From the NCBI RefSeq assembly GCF_000720455.1, contig NZ_JOAK01000028.1, positions 1 through 64,000 of the forward strand: a stretch of 64,000 bases of DNA, given 5' to 3'. The translations under genes were made by a program, and so were the position numbers. The stretch's first letter is position 1. Each line of letters starts with the position of its first letter. Positions 47,138 through 56,112 of this stretch are shown in pieces. The notes beneath the pieces are model-generated. The model did not search any database. It was not told where the DNA came from and worked only from the letters and a program-made list of their open reading frames with translations. The stretch comes from Streptomyces virginiae (GTDB lineage: Bacteria; Actinomycetota; Actinomycetes; Streptomycetales; Streptomycetaceae).

Positions 47138-48205
47138 TCAGCCGCCGGCGACCGGACGGGCGGCGGTGCCCCTGGTGCCGGCCCGCTCGGTGTGCGGAGG
47201 CCGGCGGCTGCCGACCGGGGTGACCGGGGTCCGCTCGGAGCGGATCAGGTGGGGCCGGTTGGCCGGGTGCACGGCCGGGCGGTGCGCCGGGGAGTGTCCC
47301 GTGGGGGCGCCGGCCGGCACGGCCGCGGTGGGCACCGCGGCCGGTTCCTCGGGGGTCTGCGTGAGGGGCCTCAGCTGCCACTTGCCGCCCGCGGAGAGCA
47401 GCGGGGTGAGCGCGGAGACGACCGGGGCGGGCATCCGCCCGGTCTCGGCCCGGCGGCGCAGCATCTCGCGCAGGTCGAAGACGTAGGCCTCGGCCCGTGC
47501 GATGAGCGGCTCGAACCAGGGGAGGGCCAGCAGGATCAGCAGACCCGCGGACCAGCCCAGCAGGACATCGCTGACCCAGTGCGTGCCGAGGTACACGGTG
47601 GTGGCGCCGACGCTCAGCGAGACGACCGCGGACACCACGGACAGCACCCGCCGGGTGACCACGGTGGAGGCCAGGTAGGCCAGGATCCCCCAGGTCACGA
47701 CGGCGTTGGCGGTGTGGCCGGAAGGGAATATATCGCCGCCCGCGAAGAGTTCGGCCGAGCCGATCTCGGTGGCGTAGTGCGGGCCGAGCCGGCCCAGGCC
47801 CAGCTTCACGGACCCGACGGTGACGTTGAGCAGCAACAGCGCCACGCCGAGGGTGATCAGCGGGCGGAGGGTGTGCTGCCGCCAGGAGCGCCAGCCGAGC
47901 CACGCGGCGACCATGACCGCGGTGGGCCCGCGCTGGCCGAGCACGACCAGGTAGTCGAGGAAGGCGTGCAGCTGCGGCCACTGCTCGTAGGGCCGGAAGA
48001 ACATGATCTGCCAGTCGAGGCGGACCAGCCAGGACGTGGTCAGCACGGCCACCACGATGGCGAGGTAGAACGCGAGGGTCGAGCCCAGGAGTACGACGCG
48101 GTGCCGGCTCATCTGCGGGGTCTGCAGATGAGCCGGTCGCTCTGGTTCCCGGTCCAGCCGGGCGAACACCCGCTCCAGACGGGTCAGGATTTGGTCGGTA
48201 CGCAC
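47138..48205 (-). CDS. PAP2 superfamily membrane phosphatase
   Basis: A 355-aa protein with about six transmembrane segments. The three phosphatase motifs are present: KLGLGRLGPH, FPSGHT and GTHWVSDV. It probably dephosphorylates a lipid such as undecaprenyl pyrophosphate or phosphatidic acid outside the membrane. The last ~100 residues are a cytoplasmic, Pro/Arg/Thr-rich disordered tail. The GTG start has TAACGT seven bases upstream and no Shine-Dalgarno. Confidence 0.9.
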   Translation of the reverse strand: MRTDQILTRLERVFARLDREPERPAHLQTPQMSRHRVVLLGSTLAFYLAIVVAVLTTSWLVRLDWQIMFFRPYEQWPQLHAFLDYLVVLGQRGPTAVMVAAWLGWRSWRQHTLRPLITLGVALLLLNVTVGSVKLGLGRLGPHYATEIGSAELFAGGDIFPSGHTANAVVTWGILAYLASTVVTRRVLSVVSAVVSLSVGATTVYLGTHWVSDVLLGWSAGLLILLALPWFEPLIARAEAYVFDLREMLRRRAETGRMPAPVVSALTPLLSAGGKWQLRPLTQTPEEPAAVPTAAVPAGAPTGHSPAHRPAVHPANRPHLIRSERTPVTPVGSRRPPHTERAGTRGTAARPVAGG

Positions 48206-48444
48206 TCAATCGACGTTACCGCGCGGCGATGGTCAGCCCGGGCGAATCGCGGGCTTTGTGATGACCATGTGATGTGGAGTTGGTCTCACGCGGGCCCTAA
48301 TTCCCGGCATTCCGGCAGGGGTTGGATGCTTCTCGATCCGGTGTCCGGTAATTGTTTCGGCCGCTTATTCGGGCTTTATTGCCGCAGGTCGATTCCCCTG
48401 CCCGTGGAGGGCCGGCAGAGATCCGGTCCGGCGCTCGGGGGATC

Positions 48445-49560
48445 CTACGGAGGGCCCGAGCCGTTCAGCCAGAACGCCCCGTACACCGCCGAGGCCAGGG
48501 CGGCCGCGCCCAGCACCAGGACCGCCCGCCGGGTCCGCCACCGGGCGAGCGCCACCGCCGGCACCAGCATCAGCGGGAACGCCGGCAGCAACAGCCGAGG
48601 CTTCGAACCGAAGTAACCGGACGCGCACAGCGCGAGCGCCACGACGATCCCGCAGTACACGAGGAGCGGCGCCGGCTGCCGCTGCCGCACGCACGCCCCG
48701 TACAGCCACAGCACCAGGACGACCCCGGCGATCAGCCCCAGCCCGGCCGGCCAGGCGGACGAGGCCAGCTTCGCCCCGACGAAGCGGGCGAAGGCCCAGC
48801 CGCCGTCGAAGCCGTTGCCCCAGCCGGCCTGCACGTCCAGGTACCCGAGCAGACCGCCCCCGGTGCGCGCGCCCACCCACAGCACGTACGCGGCCGCGCC
48901 CGCCGGAGCCAGGAGCGCCCCGAGCGCCACGCGCCACGACCGCTCCCCGCGCCGCCAGGCCAGTACGGCGGCCACCCACACCGCCGCGACGACCGCCGCG
49001 CCGACCGGTCGGGTCAGCCCGGCCCCGGCGGCGAGCAGGCCCGCCGTCAGCCACCGGCCGCGCAGGGCCCCGTACAGGGCCCACGCGGCCAGCGCCGTGA
49101 ACAGCGCCTCGCTGTAGGCCATGGACTGCACGATCCCGACGGGCAGTGCCGCCCAGACGGCGACGGCGAACACCCCGGTCCGGCGGCCGTGGAGCAGGTC
49201 GGCCACCGCGAAGATCCCCCATGCCGCCGCGAGCCCGGCGAGCACCGACACCACCAGGCCCGCCGAGCCGTACGAGAGCCCGGTCACCGCCGACACCGCC
49301 CGTTCCAGCCACGGCAGGAGCGGGAAGAACGCCAGGTTCGAGTGAACGTCCCCGTCGGGCAGGACGATCTCGTAGCCGTACCCCTCGGCGGCGATGCGGG
49401 CGTACCAGAGCGAGTCCCATCGGGCCGACAGCAGCGTGTGCGGGCTGCTGCCCGCCGCCGCGCCCCACACGGCGAGCACGGTCAGCCCGAGCAGCCGGAC
49501 CGCCGCGAAGACGGCCAGCGCGGGCGCGGCCCGGCGAAATCCAAGATCTTCCACGGGCAT
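48445..49560 (-). CDS. PIG-V-like membrane mannosyltransferase
   Basis: A 371-aa polytopic membrane protein (about nine hydrophobic segments). LLSARWDSLWYARIAAEGY and SNLAFFPLLPWLERAV match the RWDxxxY and FFPLxP signatures of the PIG-V (Mannosyl_trans2) family of GT-C enzymes, which use polyprenyl-phosphate mannose. TRPVGAAV is also conserved. The acceptor in actinobacteria is not established; glycolipids or proteins are possible. Start ATG 49560 has no clear ribosome-binding site, so it is not certain. Confidence 0.82.
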   Translation of the reverse strand: MPVEDLGFRRAAPALAVFAAVRLLGLTVLAVWGAAAGSSPHTLLSARWDSLWYARIAAEGYGYEIVLPDGDVHSNLAFFPLLPWLERAVSAVTGLSYGSAGLVVSVLAGLAAAWGIFAVADLLHGRRTGVFAVAVWAALPVGIVQSMAYSEALFTALAAWALYGALRGRWLTAGLLAAGAGLTRPVGAAVVAAVWVAAVLAWRRGERSWRVALGALLAPAGAAAYVLWVGARTGGGLLGYLDVQAGWGNGFDGGWAFARFVGAKLASSAWPAGLGLIAGVVLVLWLYGACVRQRQPAPLLVYCGIVVALALCASGYFGSKPRLLLPAFPLMLVPAVALARWRTRRAVLVLGAAALASAVYGAFWLNGSGPP

Positions 49561-49843
49561 GATTATCGGTGGCGCCCGACCGGGGCCGGCGCCGAGGACG
49601 ACGCAACGTGAGCGGGCGCGTACGCGGGGGAGAATTCCGGGGTGGGGGAGTGGCACACGCCACACGGGGGGCGCCGCCGGGATGAGAGCTTGGCCACGTG
49701 ACGGGCACACGAACTCGCGTACGCTGACCGTTCACTCGCGTGTCGATGCCGGACCCCGTTGGACGCCGCACAGCGCACCACCCCTCGCGGCTCCACCAGA
49801 CGCTGGTCCACCGAGCGCGAGGGATCACCTGGGAGGTACATGC

Positions 49844-51484
49844 ATGGCGGGGACGAACGCGGCCGCGGCCCGGACCCCTTCGCCCTGGCAGCGGCTGGGT
49901 GCGGTCTCCGGCGGTGCCAACCGCTGGCTCGTCCTGGCGGTTCTGTGCGTCAGCCTGGTCCTCGTCGCGCTCGACGCGACGATCCTGCACGTCGCGGTCC
50001 CGTCCGTCACCGAGGACCTGCGGCCCGGCCCGATCGAGCTCCTCTGGATCGTCGACGCCTACCCGCTGGTCTGCGCCTCGCTGCTGATCCTCTTCGGCAC
50101 CCTCGGGGACCGGGTCGGCCGCCGCCGCATCCTCCTCCTCGGCTACGGACTCTTCGGCGTGGCCTCCGCGACAGCGGCCCTCGCCGACAACGCCCAGGTC
50201 CTCATCGCCGCGCGCGCCCTGCTCGGCGTCGGCGGCGCGATGATCATGCCGGCCACCCTGTCGATCCTTCGCCAGGTCTTCCCCGACCGGCGTGAGCGGG
50301 CCCTCGCCATCGGCATCTGGACCGCCGTCGCCGCGGTCGGCGCGGCCAGCGGTCCGGTCCTCGGCGGCTTCCTCATCGAGCACTTCTGGTGGGGCTCGGT
50401 CTTCCTCATCAACATCCCGCTCATGGCGCTGATCCTGCCGCTCGGACGCTGGCTGCTGCCGGAGTCGCGCGGCTCGGCGGACGGGCCGTGGGACGTGCTC
50501 GGCGCGCTGATGGCCGCCGCCGGCGTGCTCGGCTCGGTCCTCGGGATCAAGCGGTTCGGCGCCGAGCGGCACCTCCTCGACGCCGAGGCACTGGTCCCGC
50601 TGCTGCTCGGCGCGGCGCTCCTCGTGCTGTTCGTACGGCGCCAGAAGCGGCGCGAGCACCCGCTGATCGACATGCGGATGTTCTCGCGGGCCGCCTTCTC
50701 CACCTCGGTCGCCTGCATCGTGCTCGCCATGCTCGCGCTGGTGGGCCTGGAGCTGATCGCCGTCCAGTACCTGCAGCTGGTGCTGCACCTCAGCCCGCTG
50801 GAGACCGGCCTTCGGCTGCTGCCGCTGACCTTCGCCGCCATGGCCGCGGGCGCCACCGGCTCCTACACCCTGGCCCGGGTCGGGCCGCGCACCATGGTGT
50901 CGCTGGGCTTCGTGCTGACGGCCTTCGCCGTGCTGCTGCTGACGCTGATGGGCCAGCAGGACCGGCCGGTGCTGCTGACCGTCGGCTTCATCCTGCTGGG
51001 CTTCGGACTGCAGACCACGCTGTTCGCCGCCTACGAGTCCATGCTGAGCGAGGCGCCGGCGGAGACCGCGGGCGGGGCGGCCTCGATCGGTGAGACCTCC
51101 TACCAGCTGGGCGCGGGTATCGGCATCGCGCTGCTGGGCAGCGTGATGAACGCGGCGTACCGGCCGGGGCTGGCGTCGGTGCCGGGGGTTTCGGCGGCGG
51201 ACTCGGCGGGCGCCGCGAACTCCCTGGGCGAGGCCTACCAGATCGCGGCGGGCCTCGGCGGCCCGGCCGGGGCCTCGCTGTACGCGGCGGCGCGGCACGC
51301 CTTCGTGCACGGGCTGCACGTCACGCTGCTGGTCAGCGCGGGGCTGCTGTTCGCCGGCGCGGTGATGGCGCTGAAGCTTCCGAGGGTCATGGAGTGCGGG
51401 GCGGCAGAGGCGGCCGAGCCGGTGCGGTTGCCCGCGCAGGCCAAGGGCGAGCCGCGGCCGACCCCGGTGGAGCACGCGGGCTGA
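49844..51484 (+). CDS. MFS transporter, DHA2 (EmrB/QacA) family
   Basis: A 546-aa exporter with 14 predicted transmembrane helices. Typical DHA2 signatures are LDATILHVAVPSV, WIVDAYPL, GTLGDRVGRRRILL and GVGGAMIMPATLS. Such proteins expel drugs or secondary metabolites by proton exchange. ATG 49844 has GGGAGGT at 49831-49837. No regulator is adjacent. It is followed by a short hairpin. Confidence 0.93.
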   Translation: MAGTNAAAARTPSPWQRLGAVSGGANRWLVLAVLCVSLVLVALDATILHVAVPSVTEDLRPGPIELLWIVDAYPLVCASLLILFGTLGDRVGRRRILLLGYGLFGVASATAALADNAQVLIAARALLGVGGAMIMPATLSILRQVFPDRRERALAIGIWTAVAAVGAASGPVLGGFLIEHFWWGSVFLINIPLMALILPLGRWLLPESRGSADGPWDVLGALMAAAGVLGSVLGIKRFGAERHLLDAEALVPLLLGAALLVLFVRRQKRREHPLIDMRMFSRAAFSTSVACIVLAMLALVGLELIAVQYLQLVLHLSPLETGLRLLPLTFAAMAAGATGSYTLARVGPRTMVSLGFVLTAFAVLLLTLMGQQDRPVLLTVGFILLGFGLQTTLFAAYESMLSEAPAETAGGAASIGETSYQLGAGIGIALLGSVMNAAYRPGLASVPGVSAADSAGAANSLGEAYQIAAGLGGPAGASLYAAARHAFVHGLHVTLLVSAGLLFAGAVMALKLPRVMECGAAEAAEPVRLPAQAKGEPRPTPVEHAG

Positions 51485-51509
51485 CCGCCCTCTTCGCCCG
51501 GCGCAGCCG

Positions 51510-51531
51510 GACCGGCTCGGCGGAGCCGGGG
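51510..51531 (+). terminator. Short hairpin after the MFS gene
   Basis: CCGGCTC (51512-51518) pairs with GAGCCGG (51523-51529) around loop GGCG, 27 bases after the MFS stop. Confidence 0.5.
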
Positions 51532-51564
51532 AAGCGGGGCTGGATTTTGTACCGGCCGGGTCGC

Positions 51565-51595
51565 TAGCGTCAGCGGTACCGCGCAAAACTTGCGC
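51565..51595 (+). promoter_or_regulatory. Candidate promoter and operator before the acyl-CoA dehydrogenase
   Basis: A TAGCGT -10-like hexamer (51565-51570) is followed by the inverted repeat GCGCAA-AAC-TTGCGC (51581-51595), which would lie at the start of the transcript. A repressor site is inference. Confidence 0.4.
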
Positions 51596-51680
51596 TGCTA
51601 GGTTCTGTCGGCCGGGCCGGCCGCGACGCGGCCCCCGGCACCACGCGGCCCTCGGGCCGCCCAGGCCGCCGGGAGGCCCC

Positions 51681-52850
51681 GTGTCCTTCGTACCCACCGA
51701 TCCGCTCGGGCTCGACGAGCTCCTCGGGCCCGAGGACCTCGCGGTCCGGGACACCGTCCGCGGCTGGGCCGCGGACCGGGTGCTGCCGAACATCGCCCAG
51801 TGGTACGAGAGCGGCGAGCTGCCGGCGATCCGCGAGCTGGCGCGGGAACTCGGCGCCATCGGGGCGCTCGGGATGTCCCTGGAGGGCTACGGCTGCGCCG
51901 GTGCCAGCGCCGTCCAGTACGGCCTGGCCTGCCTGGAGCTGGAGGCCGCCGACTCCGGGATCCGCTCCCTCGTGTCGGTGCAGGGCTCGCTCGCCATGTA
52001 CGCGATCTGGAAGTACGGCTCCGAGGAGCAGAAGCAGCGCTGGCTGCCCGGCATGGCCGCCGGCGAGCTCATCGGCTGCTTCGGGCTGACCGAGCCCGAT
52101 GTGGGATCGGACCCGGCGGCGATGCGGACCTACGCCAAGCGCGACGGCACGGACTGGGTGCTGAACGGCCGCAAGATGTGGATCACCAACGGCTCCGTCG
52201 CGGCGGTGGCCGTGGTGTGGGCGCAGACCGACGACGGGATCCGCGGCTTCGCGGTGCCCACCGACACGCCCGGCTTCTCCGCGCCGGAGATCAAGCACAA
52301 GTGGTCGCTGCGGGCCAGCGTCACCAGCGAGCTGGTCATGGACGACGTACGGCTGCCCGCCGACGCGGTGCTGCCGCTCGTCACCGGGCTCAAGGGGCCG
52401 CTCGGCTGTCTCAGCCACGCGCGCTACGGGATCATCTGGGGGTCCATGGGCGCGGCGCGGGCCAGTTTCGAGGCCGCGCTCGACTACGCCAGGACGCGGG
52501 AGCAGTTCGGCAAGCCGATCGGCGGCTTCCAGCTCACCCAGGCCAAGCTGGCGGACATGGCCCTCGAACTCCACAAGGGCATCCTGCTCGCCCACCACCT
52601 GGGCCGGCGGATGGACGCGGGCACCCTGCGGCCCGAGCAGATCAGTTTCGGCAAGCTCAACAACGTCCGCGAGGCCATCGAGATCTGCCGCACCGCGCGG
52701 ACCATCCTCGGCGCCAACGGGATCTCTCTCGAATACCCCGTCATGCGGCACGCCACCAACCTCGAATCGGTCCTCACCTACGAGGGCACCGTCGAGATGC
52801 ACCAGTTGGTGCTGGGCAAGGCGCTCACCGGGCTGGACGCCTTCCGGTGA
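51681..52850 (+). CDS. Acyl-CoA dehydrogenase, glutaryl-CoA dehydrogenase type
   Basis: A 389-aa flavoenzyme. CFGLTEPDVGSDP and WITNGSVAAVAVVWA are the FAD/acyl-CoA signatures; the C-terminal TYEGTVEMHQLVLG carries the catalytic Glu in the YEGT position used by glutaryl-CoA dehydrogenases. RTREQFGKPIGGFQLTQAKLADM is also typical. It probably oxidises glutaryl-CoA to crotonyl-CoA in lysine or tryptophan breakdown; sequence alone does not exclude other acyl-CoAs. GTG 51681 has GGGAGG five bases upstream. Its stop lies nine bases from that of sepF on the other strand. Confidence 0.9.
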   Translation: MSFVPTDPLGLDELLGPEDLAVRDTVRGWAADRVLPNIAQWYESGELPAIRELARELGAIGALGMSLEGYGCAGASAVQYGLACLELEAADSGIRSLVSVQGSLAMYAIWKYGSEEQKQRWLPGMAAGELIGCFGLTEPDVGSDPAAMRTYAKRDGTDWVLNGRKMWITNGSVAAVAVVWAQTDDGIRGFAVPTDTPGFSAPEIKHKWSLRASVTSELVMDDVRLPADAVLPLVTGLKGPLGCLSHARYGIIWGSMGAARASFEAALDYARTREQFGKPIGGFQLTQAKLADMALELHKGILLAHHLGRRMDAGTLRPEQISFGKLNNVREAIEICRTARTILGANGISLEYPVMRHATNLESVLTYEGTVEMHQLVLGKALTGLDAFR

Positions 52851-52859
52851 GAGCCCTGC

Positions 52860-53309
52860 TCAGCTCTGGTTGAAGAAGTCGCGCGAGCGGCCGCCGGGCT
52901 CGCCGCTCACGATCTGGGTGTCGGCCGGGGTCAGCAGGAAGACCCTGGTCGCCACCCGCTCGATCGAACCGCGCAGCCCGAAGGTCAGTCCGGCCGCGAA
53001 GTCGACGACGCGCTTCGCGTCGGTCGGGTCCATCGACGACAGGTTCACGATCACCGGGACACCGTCGCGGAACAGCTCGCCGATGCCGCGCGCGTCGCGG
53101 AATCCGTCCGGGGTGACCGTCGCGATCCGGCGGCCGTGCTCGACGGCCGACTCGGAGGCCACCTTGACGCGGGGGTCGGTCACCCACTGGTCTCCGGGGC
53201 CCGCGACGGAACCGTGGGCGGCCTCCGCGTAGTCGTCGTCGTAGTAGCGCTCGTCGTCGCTGTCCTCCACGAGACCCAGCCAGGCACTCGCCTTGCGCAC
53301 CGAACCCAT
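52860..53309 (-). CDS. sepF: SepF-like cell division protein
   Basis: A 149-aa homologue of SepF, the membrane anchor of FtsZ. The N-terminus [16 protein letters not shown] is an amphipathic membrane-binding helix; the core domain has [30 protein letters not shown] and [11 protein letters not shown]. Streptomyces carry several SepF paralogues; this single gene, away from the ftsZ cluster, is probably one of the accessory ones (inference). A strong AAAGGAGG precedes ATG 53309. Confidence 0.92.
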   Translation of the reverse strand: MGSVRKASAWLGLVEDSDDERYYDDDYAEAAHGSVAGPGDQWVTDPRVKVASESAVEHGRRIATVTPDGFRDARGIGELFRDGVPVIVNLSSMDPTDAKRVVDFAAGLTFGLRGSIERVATRVFLLTPADTQIVSGEPGGRSRDFFNQS

Positions 53310-53416
53310 GGACTGCCTCCTTTCACCGCGGTCAGTCTGTCTTTCTCTCCGCTGCCCCTATGCTCGTCCATGATGCTGACAACGCGCCAAGTGGATAGTC
53401 GCCGCGCAGGGGTTTC

Positions 53417-53479
53417 GTGACGGTACTGGTGCAGAACATCCGTTGCACGGTCAAGGATCCCGGTCGCTACCGCTGCTGA
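53417..53479 (+). CDS. Possible 20-aa small ORF between sepF and the Cys-rich gene
   Basis: GTG 53417 opens a 20-residue frame (MTVLVQNIRCTVKDPGRYRC) ending at TGA 53477-53479, with AGGGG a few bases upstream. It lies in the 286-base divergent region between sepF and the gene at 53596. Nothing else supports it; it may be a leader peptide or chance. Confidence 0.2.
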   Translation: MTVLVQNIRCTVKDPGRYRC

Positions 53480-53595
53480 CTGAGTGAAAATACGACCGCC
53501 GCCGCCGTACGGGTGGGCGACGGGGACGTACGGGTGAAAGACGCGGGTCGATACGATGCCGGGCAGGCACGCGTACGACACACGGGGGAAGCAGC

Positions 53596-54990
53596 TTGTT
53601 CGGCATAGTCAGACCTTGCACGCACCGGCTCGGGGAGCGGTTCAAGGCGGAGTGGATGGCCCATCTGTGCGGGCTGTGCCTGGCACTTCGGGGGGACCAC
53701 GGGCAGTTCGCCCGGATCGTCACGAACTATGACGGGCTCCTCGTCTCCGTTCTGACGGAGGCTCAGTCCGGTCCCGCACCCGGCTCCCGGCGCACCGCCG
53801 GACCCTGCCCCCTGCGCGGCATGCGCACCGCCGCCGTCGCCCAGGGCGAGGGGGCCAGGCTCGCGGCCGCCGTCTCCCTCGTCCTGGCCTCCGCGAAGGT
53901 GCGCGACCACGTGGCGGACCGGGACGGCCTGTTGGCCCGCGCCCCCATCGCCCTCGCCGCCCGCAAGGTGGCCCGCGGCTGGGACCGGGCCGGTGCGCGC
54001 ACCGGCGCCTCGCTCGGCTTCGACACCGCCGTCCTCGTGGACGCGGTGGACCGGCAGGCGGGCATCGAGACGCTGGCCGGCCCCGGCACCTCCGTGCTCG
54101 TGGTGACCGAGCCGACCGAGACCGCGACGGCCGCCGCCTTCGCGCATACCGCACAGCTGGCCGGACGGCCGGGCAACGCCCCCGCGCTGGCCGAGGCGGG
54201 CCGCTACTTCGGCCGGCTCGCGCACCTGCTGGACGCCGTGGAGGACCAGGGCGCCGACGCGGAGGCGGGCGCCTGGAACCCGCTCACCGCCACCGGCACC
54301 TCGCGCGCCGAGGCCCGCAGGCTCTGTGACGACGCCCTGCACGGCATCCGTCTGGCGCTGGGCGAGGTCGAGTTCGCCGACGCGGGGCTCGCCCACCGGC
54401 TGCTCGTGCACGAACTGCGCACCTCGGTCGACCGGGCCTTCGGGACCATGAGCTGCGGCCACACGGCCACCGCCTCGGCCGGGCAGGGCCCGAACCCGTA
54501 CGGCTCGAATCCGTACGGCTCGAACCCGTACGACGGGACCGGCGGCAATCCCTACGGCGGCGCTCCGCACGGCGCCAGCCCCTACGGCGCCGGCCCGCAC
54601 GGCGTGAACACCCCGCAGGCTCCCGGCGGCCCGGCCGGGCCGCCGCCCACGGGACCCGGCGGGTACGGCGGCGGTGGGGGAGGCGGCGGCTTCGGCGGCG
54701 GTGACTTCGGCGGAGGCTTCGGCGGCGGCGGTCGGCACCCGCAGCGGCAGCCCCGCGGCCTGCTGGCCGGCTGCGCCGTGGCCATCGGGCTCTTCTGCAC
54801 CTGTCAGATCTGCTGCACCGAGCACGAGGGCCCCTGGTCGCGCAAGAAGCGGGACCCGTGGTGCGACGCCTGCGAGTGCTGCAACTGCTGCCCGAACTCC
54901 TCGGCGAGCGGGGGTTCCGAGGGCGGCTCCGGCGGCGGCGGTGGCGACGGCGGTTGCTGCGACTGCAACTGCGGCTGCTGCTGCGACTGA
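53596..54990 (+). CDS. DUF5685-like protein with extremely Cys-rich C-terminus
   Basis: A 464-aa protein. Residues 1-~300 form a helical domain beginning FGIVRPCTHRLGERFKAEWM and HLCGLCLALRGDHG, as in the DUF5685 family; Cys residues near the N-terminus may bind metal. Residues ~300-380 are Gly/Pro/Tyr/Asn-rich. A short hydrophobic stretch (LLAGCAVAIGLFCTC) and a tail follow; the last ~85 residues hold 18 Cys, ending CCDCNCGCCCD. TTG 53596 has GGGGGAAG seven bases upstream. Function unknown; metal binding is inference. Confidence 0.8.
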   Translation: MFGIVRPCTHRLGERFKAEWMAHLCGLCLALRGDHGQFARIVTNYDGLLVSVLTEAQSGPAPGSRRTAGPCPLRGMRTAAVAQGEGARLAAAVSLVLASAKVRDHVADRDGLLARAPIALAARKVARGWDRAGARTGASLGFDTAVLVDAVDRQAGIETLAGPGTSVLVVTEPTETATAAAFAHTAQLAGRPGNAPALAEAGRYFGRLAHLLDAVEDQGADAEAGAWNPLTATGTSRAEARRLCDDALHGIRLALGEVEFADAGLAHRLLVHELRTSVDRAFGTMSCGHTATASAGQGPNPYGSNPYGSNPYDGTGGNPYGGAPHGASPYGAGPHGVNTPQAPGGPAGPPPTGPGGYGGGGGGGGFGGGDFGGGFGGGGRHPQRQPRGLLAGCAVAIGLFCTCQICCTEHEGPWSRKKRDPWCDACECCNCCPNSSASGGSEGGSGGGGGDGGCCDCNCGCCCD

Positions 54991-56112
54991 GCCGACGTCA
55001 GTTCCACGCGCCCGGACGGCGTATGAGGGGATTCCCGTCCGGACGCGCGTGGAAGGGCTGAGCGGGATGAGCGAAGACGCAGACGATCCGCACGCCGCCC
55101 CGTACGGTCGCCCGGCGCCGGGCGGGGCCCTCCGGACACCCGGCTTTCCGGCTACCCGGAAGGTCGAATTCCGGCCGTTCCGGTGCTGCCCGGTCCTACC
55201 CGCCCCGGGGCGCCCGGCACCGCGCCGGGCCGCGTCCACGGGTGTGCCCGGGTGCGACCGGTATGCGCCAGGCCCCCTCTCGTGCGGGCCCGGGGGAGAC
55301 CCTGTGGCACCAGACGCCGCGGGCTCCGCGCTCGCGGGGGCCGGCGCCGCCGCGCGAACGTGCCCCGGTCGCGCCCGCGTCCGCGGCGCTGCCCGGACCG
55401 CCACCGCCGAGGACCGCGCACGGCGAGGCCGCGCGCCCGCCGCGGACGGGGCCGTTCCGGCCGTCGGCACCTTCCCGTCCGCAGGGCCCCGGCGTCCGGC
55501 CGTGACCGCCCGGGCCGTCGTGCGCCGGCCCGTAGGGCGTCGGGCGGCACGCGCCTCCGGCCTCGTCGCGGAGGGCGCCGAGGGTGCCGAGGGACCCGAG
55601 GGACCCGAGGGCGCTGAACCCCACCCGGCCGCCCCGGTGACCGTGCCGCCGGGGCGTTTCGGCGCGTACGCGCGCGAGCGGGCCGGCCGGGCGGTGAACT
55701 CCGACGGGGACCCGCGCCGACCCGGCCCCGGCCGGAGACCGACCGTCGCCGCCGCGCCCGCCCGGCGCGGCCGACGCCACCTCCGCCGCCCGCAAGCCGG
55801 CATATCCCAGGCGCGGGGCGCGATCACCGTGGGCCCCGACCGGGCTCTGCCGCGCCGTCCGACCGCGCCCTCGCGGACCCGTTCCCCCGGCCTCTCCCAC
55901 CGCCCCGGACCCCACCGCACACCACGGTGAAACGCGGCGCGCGGAGGCCGAAAGCCGCTCTTGCGACCGGTATCCGACGACAGGACACTCCCGACAGCGC
56001 TTGTCAGGGACACGGCCAAAGTTCATGCGCCCGCCGTGCCCCCGGCTGCGCCTCACGGGCTCTGGCACCCCCACGACCGCCGGGCCCCCGACCCTCTCCA
56101 GGAGGACGAGAA
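54991..56112. other. 1.1-kb stretch without a convincing gene
   Basis: A bulged hairpin (55002-55017 with 55037-55054) probably terminates the upstream gene. An open frame from ATG 55068 to TGA 55930 (287 aa, Arg/Pro/Ala-rich, no recognisable domain, biased codons not uniform) and a shorter one at 55242-55505 exist, as do long ones on the other strand; none shows a domain or clear third-position bias. The candidate ribosome-binding site GGAAGGG lies inside the hairpin. It may be a decayed gene or a long regulatory region for the protease. Confidence 0.6.
55002..55054 (+). terminator. Bulged hairpin after the Cys-rich gene
   Basis: TTCCACGCGCCCGGAC (55002-55017) pairs with GTCCGGACGCGCGTGGAA (55037-55054), apart from a two-base bulge. 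It lies 11 bases after the stop. Confidence 0.65.

Noticed and set aside
48365..51859. Minus-strand open frame of 1164 codons
   Set aside because: It overlaps the mannosyltransferase (other frame) and the MFS gene, both with clear families; its translation has no domain and is rich in Arg, Gly and Gln.
55068..55930. Open frame of 287 codons as a real gene
   Set aside because: Its ribosome-binding site is within a terminator stem, codon bias is uneven, and no domain is visible; kept only as a possibility in the region entry.
53467..56019. Minus-strand open frame of 850 codons
   Set aside because: It runs through the DUF5685-like gene and the gene-poor region with no ribosome-binding site or domain, and is Arg/Gly/Val-rich.
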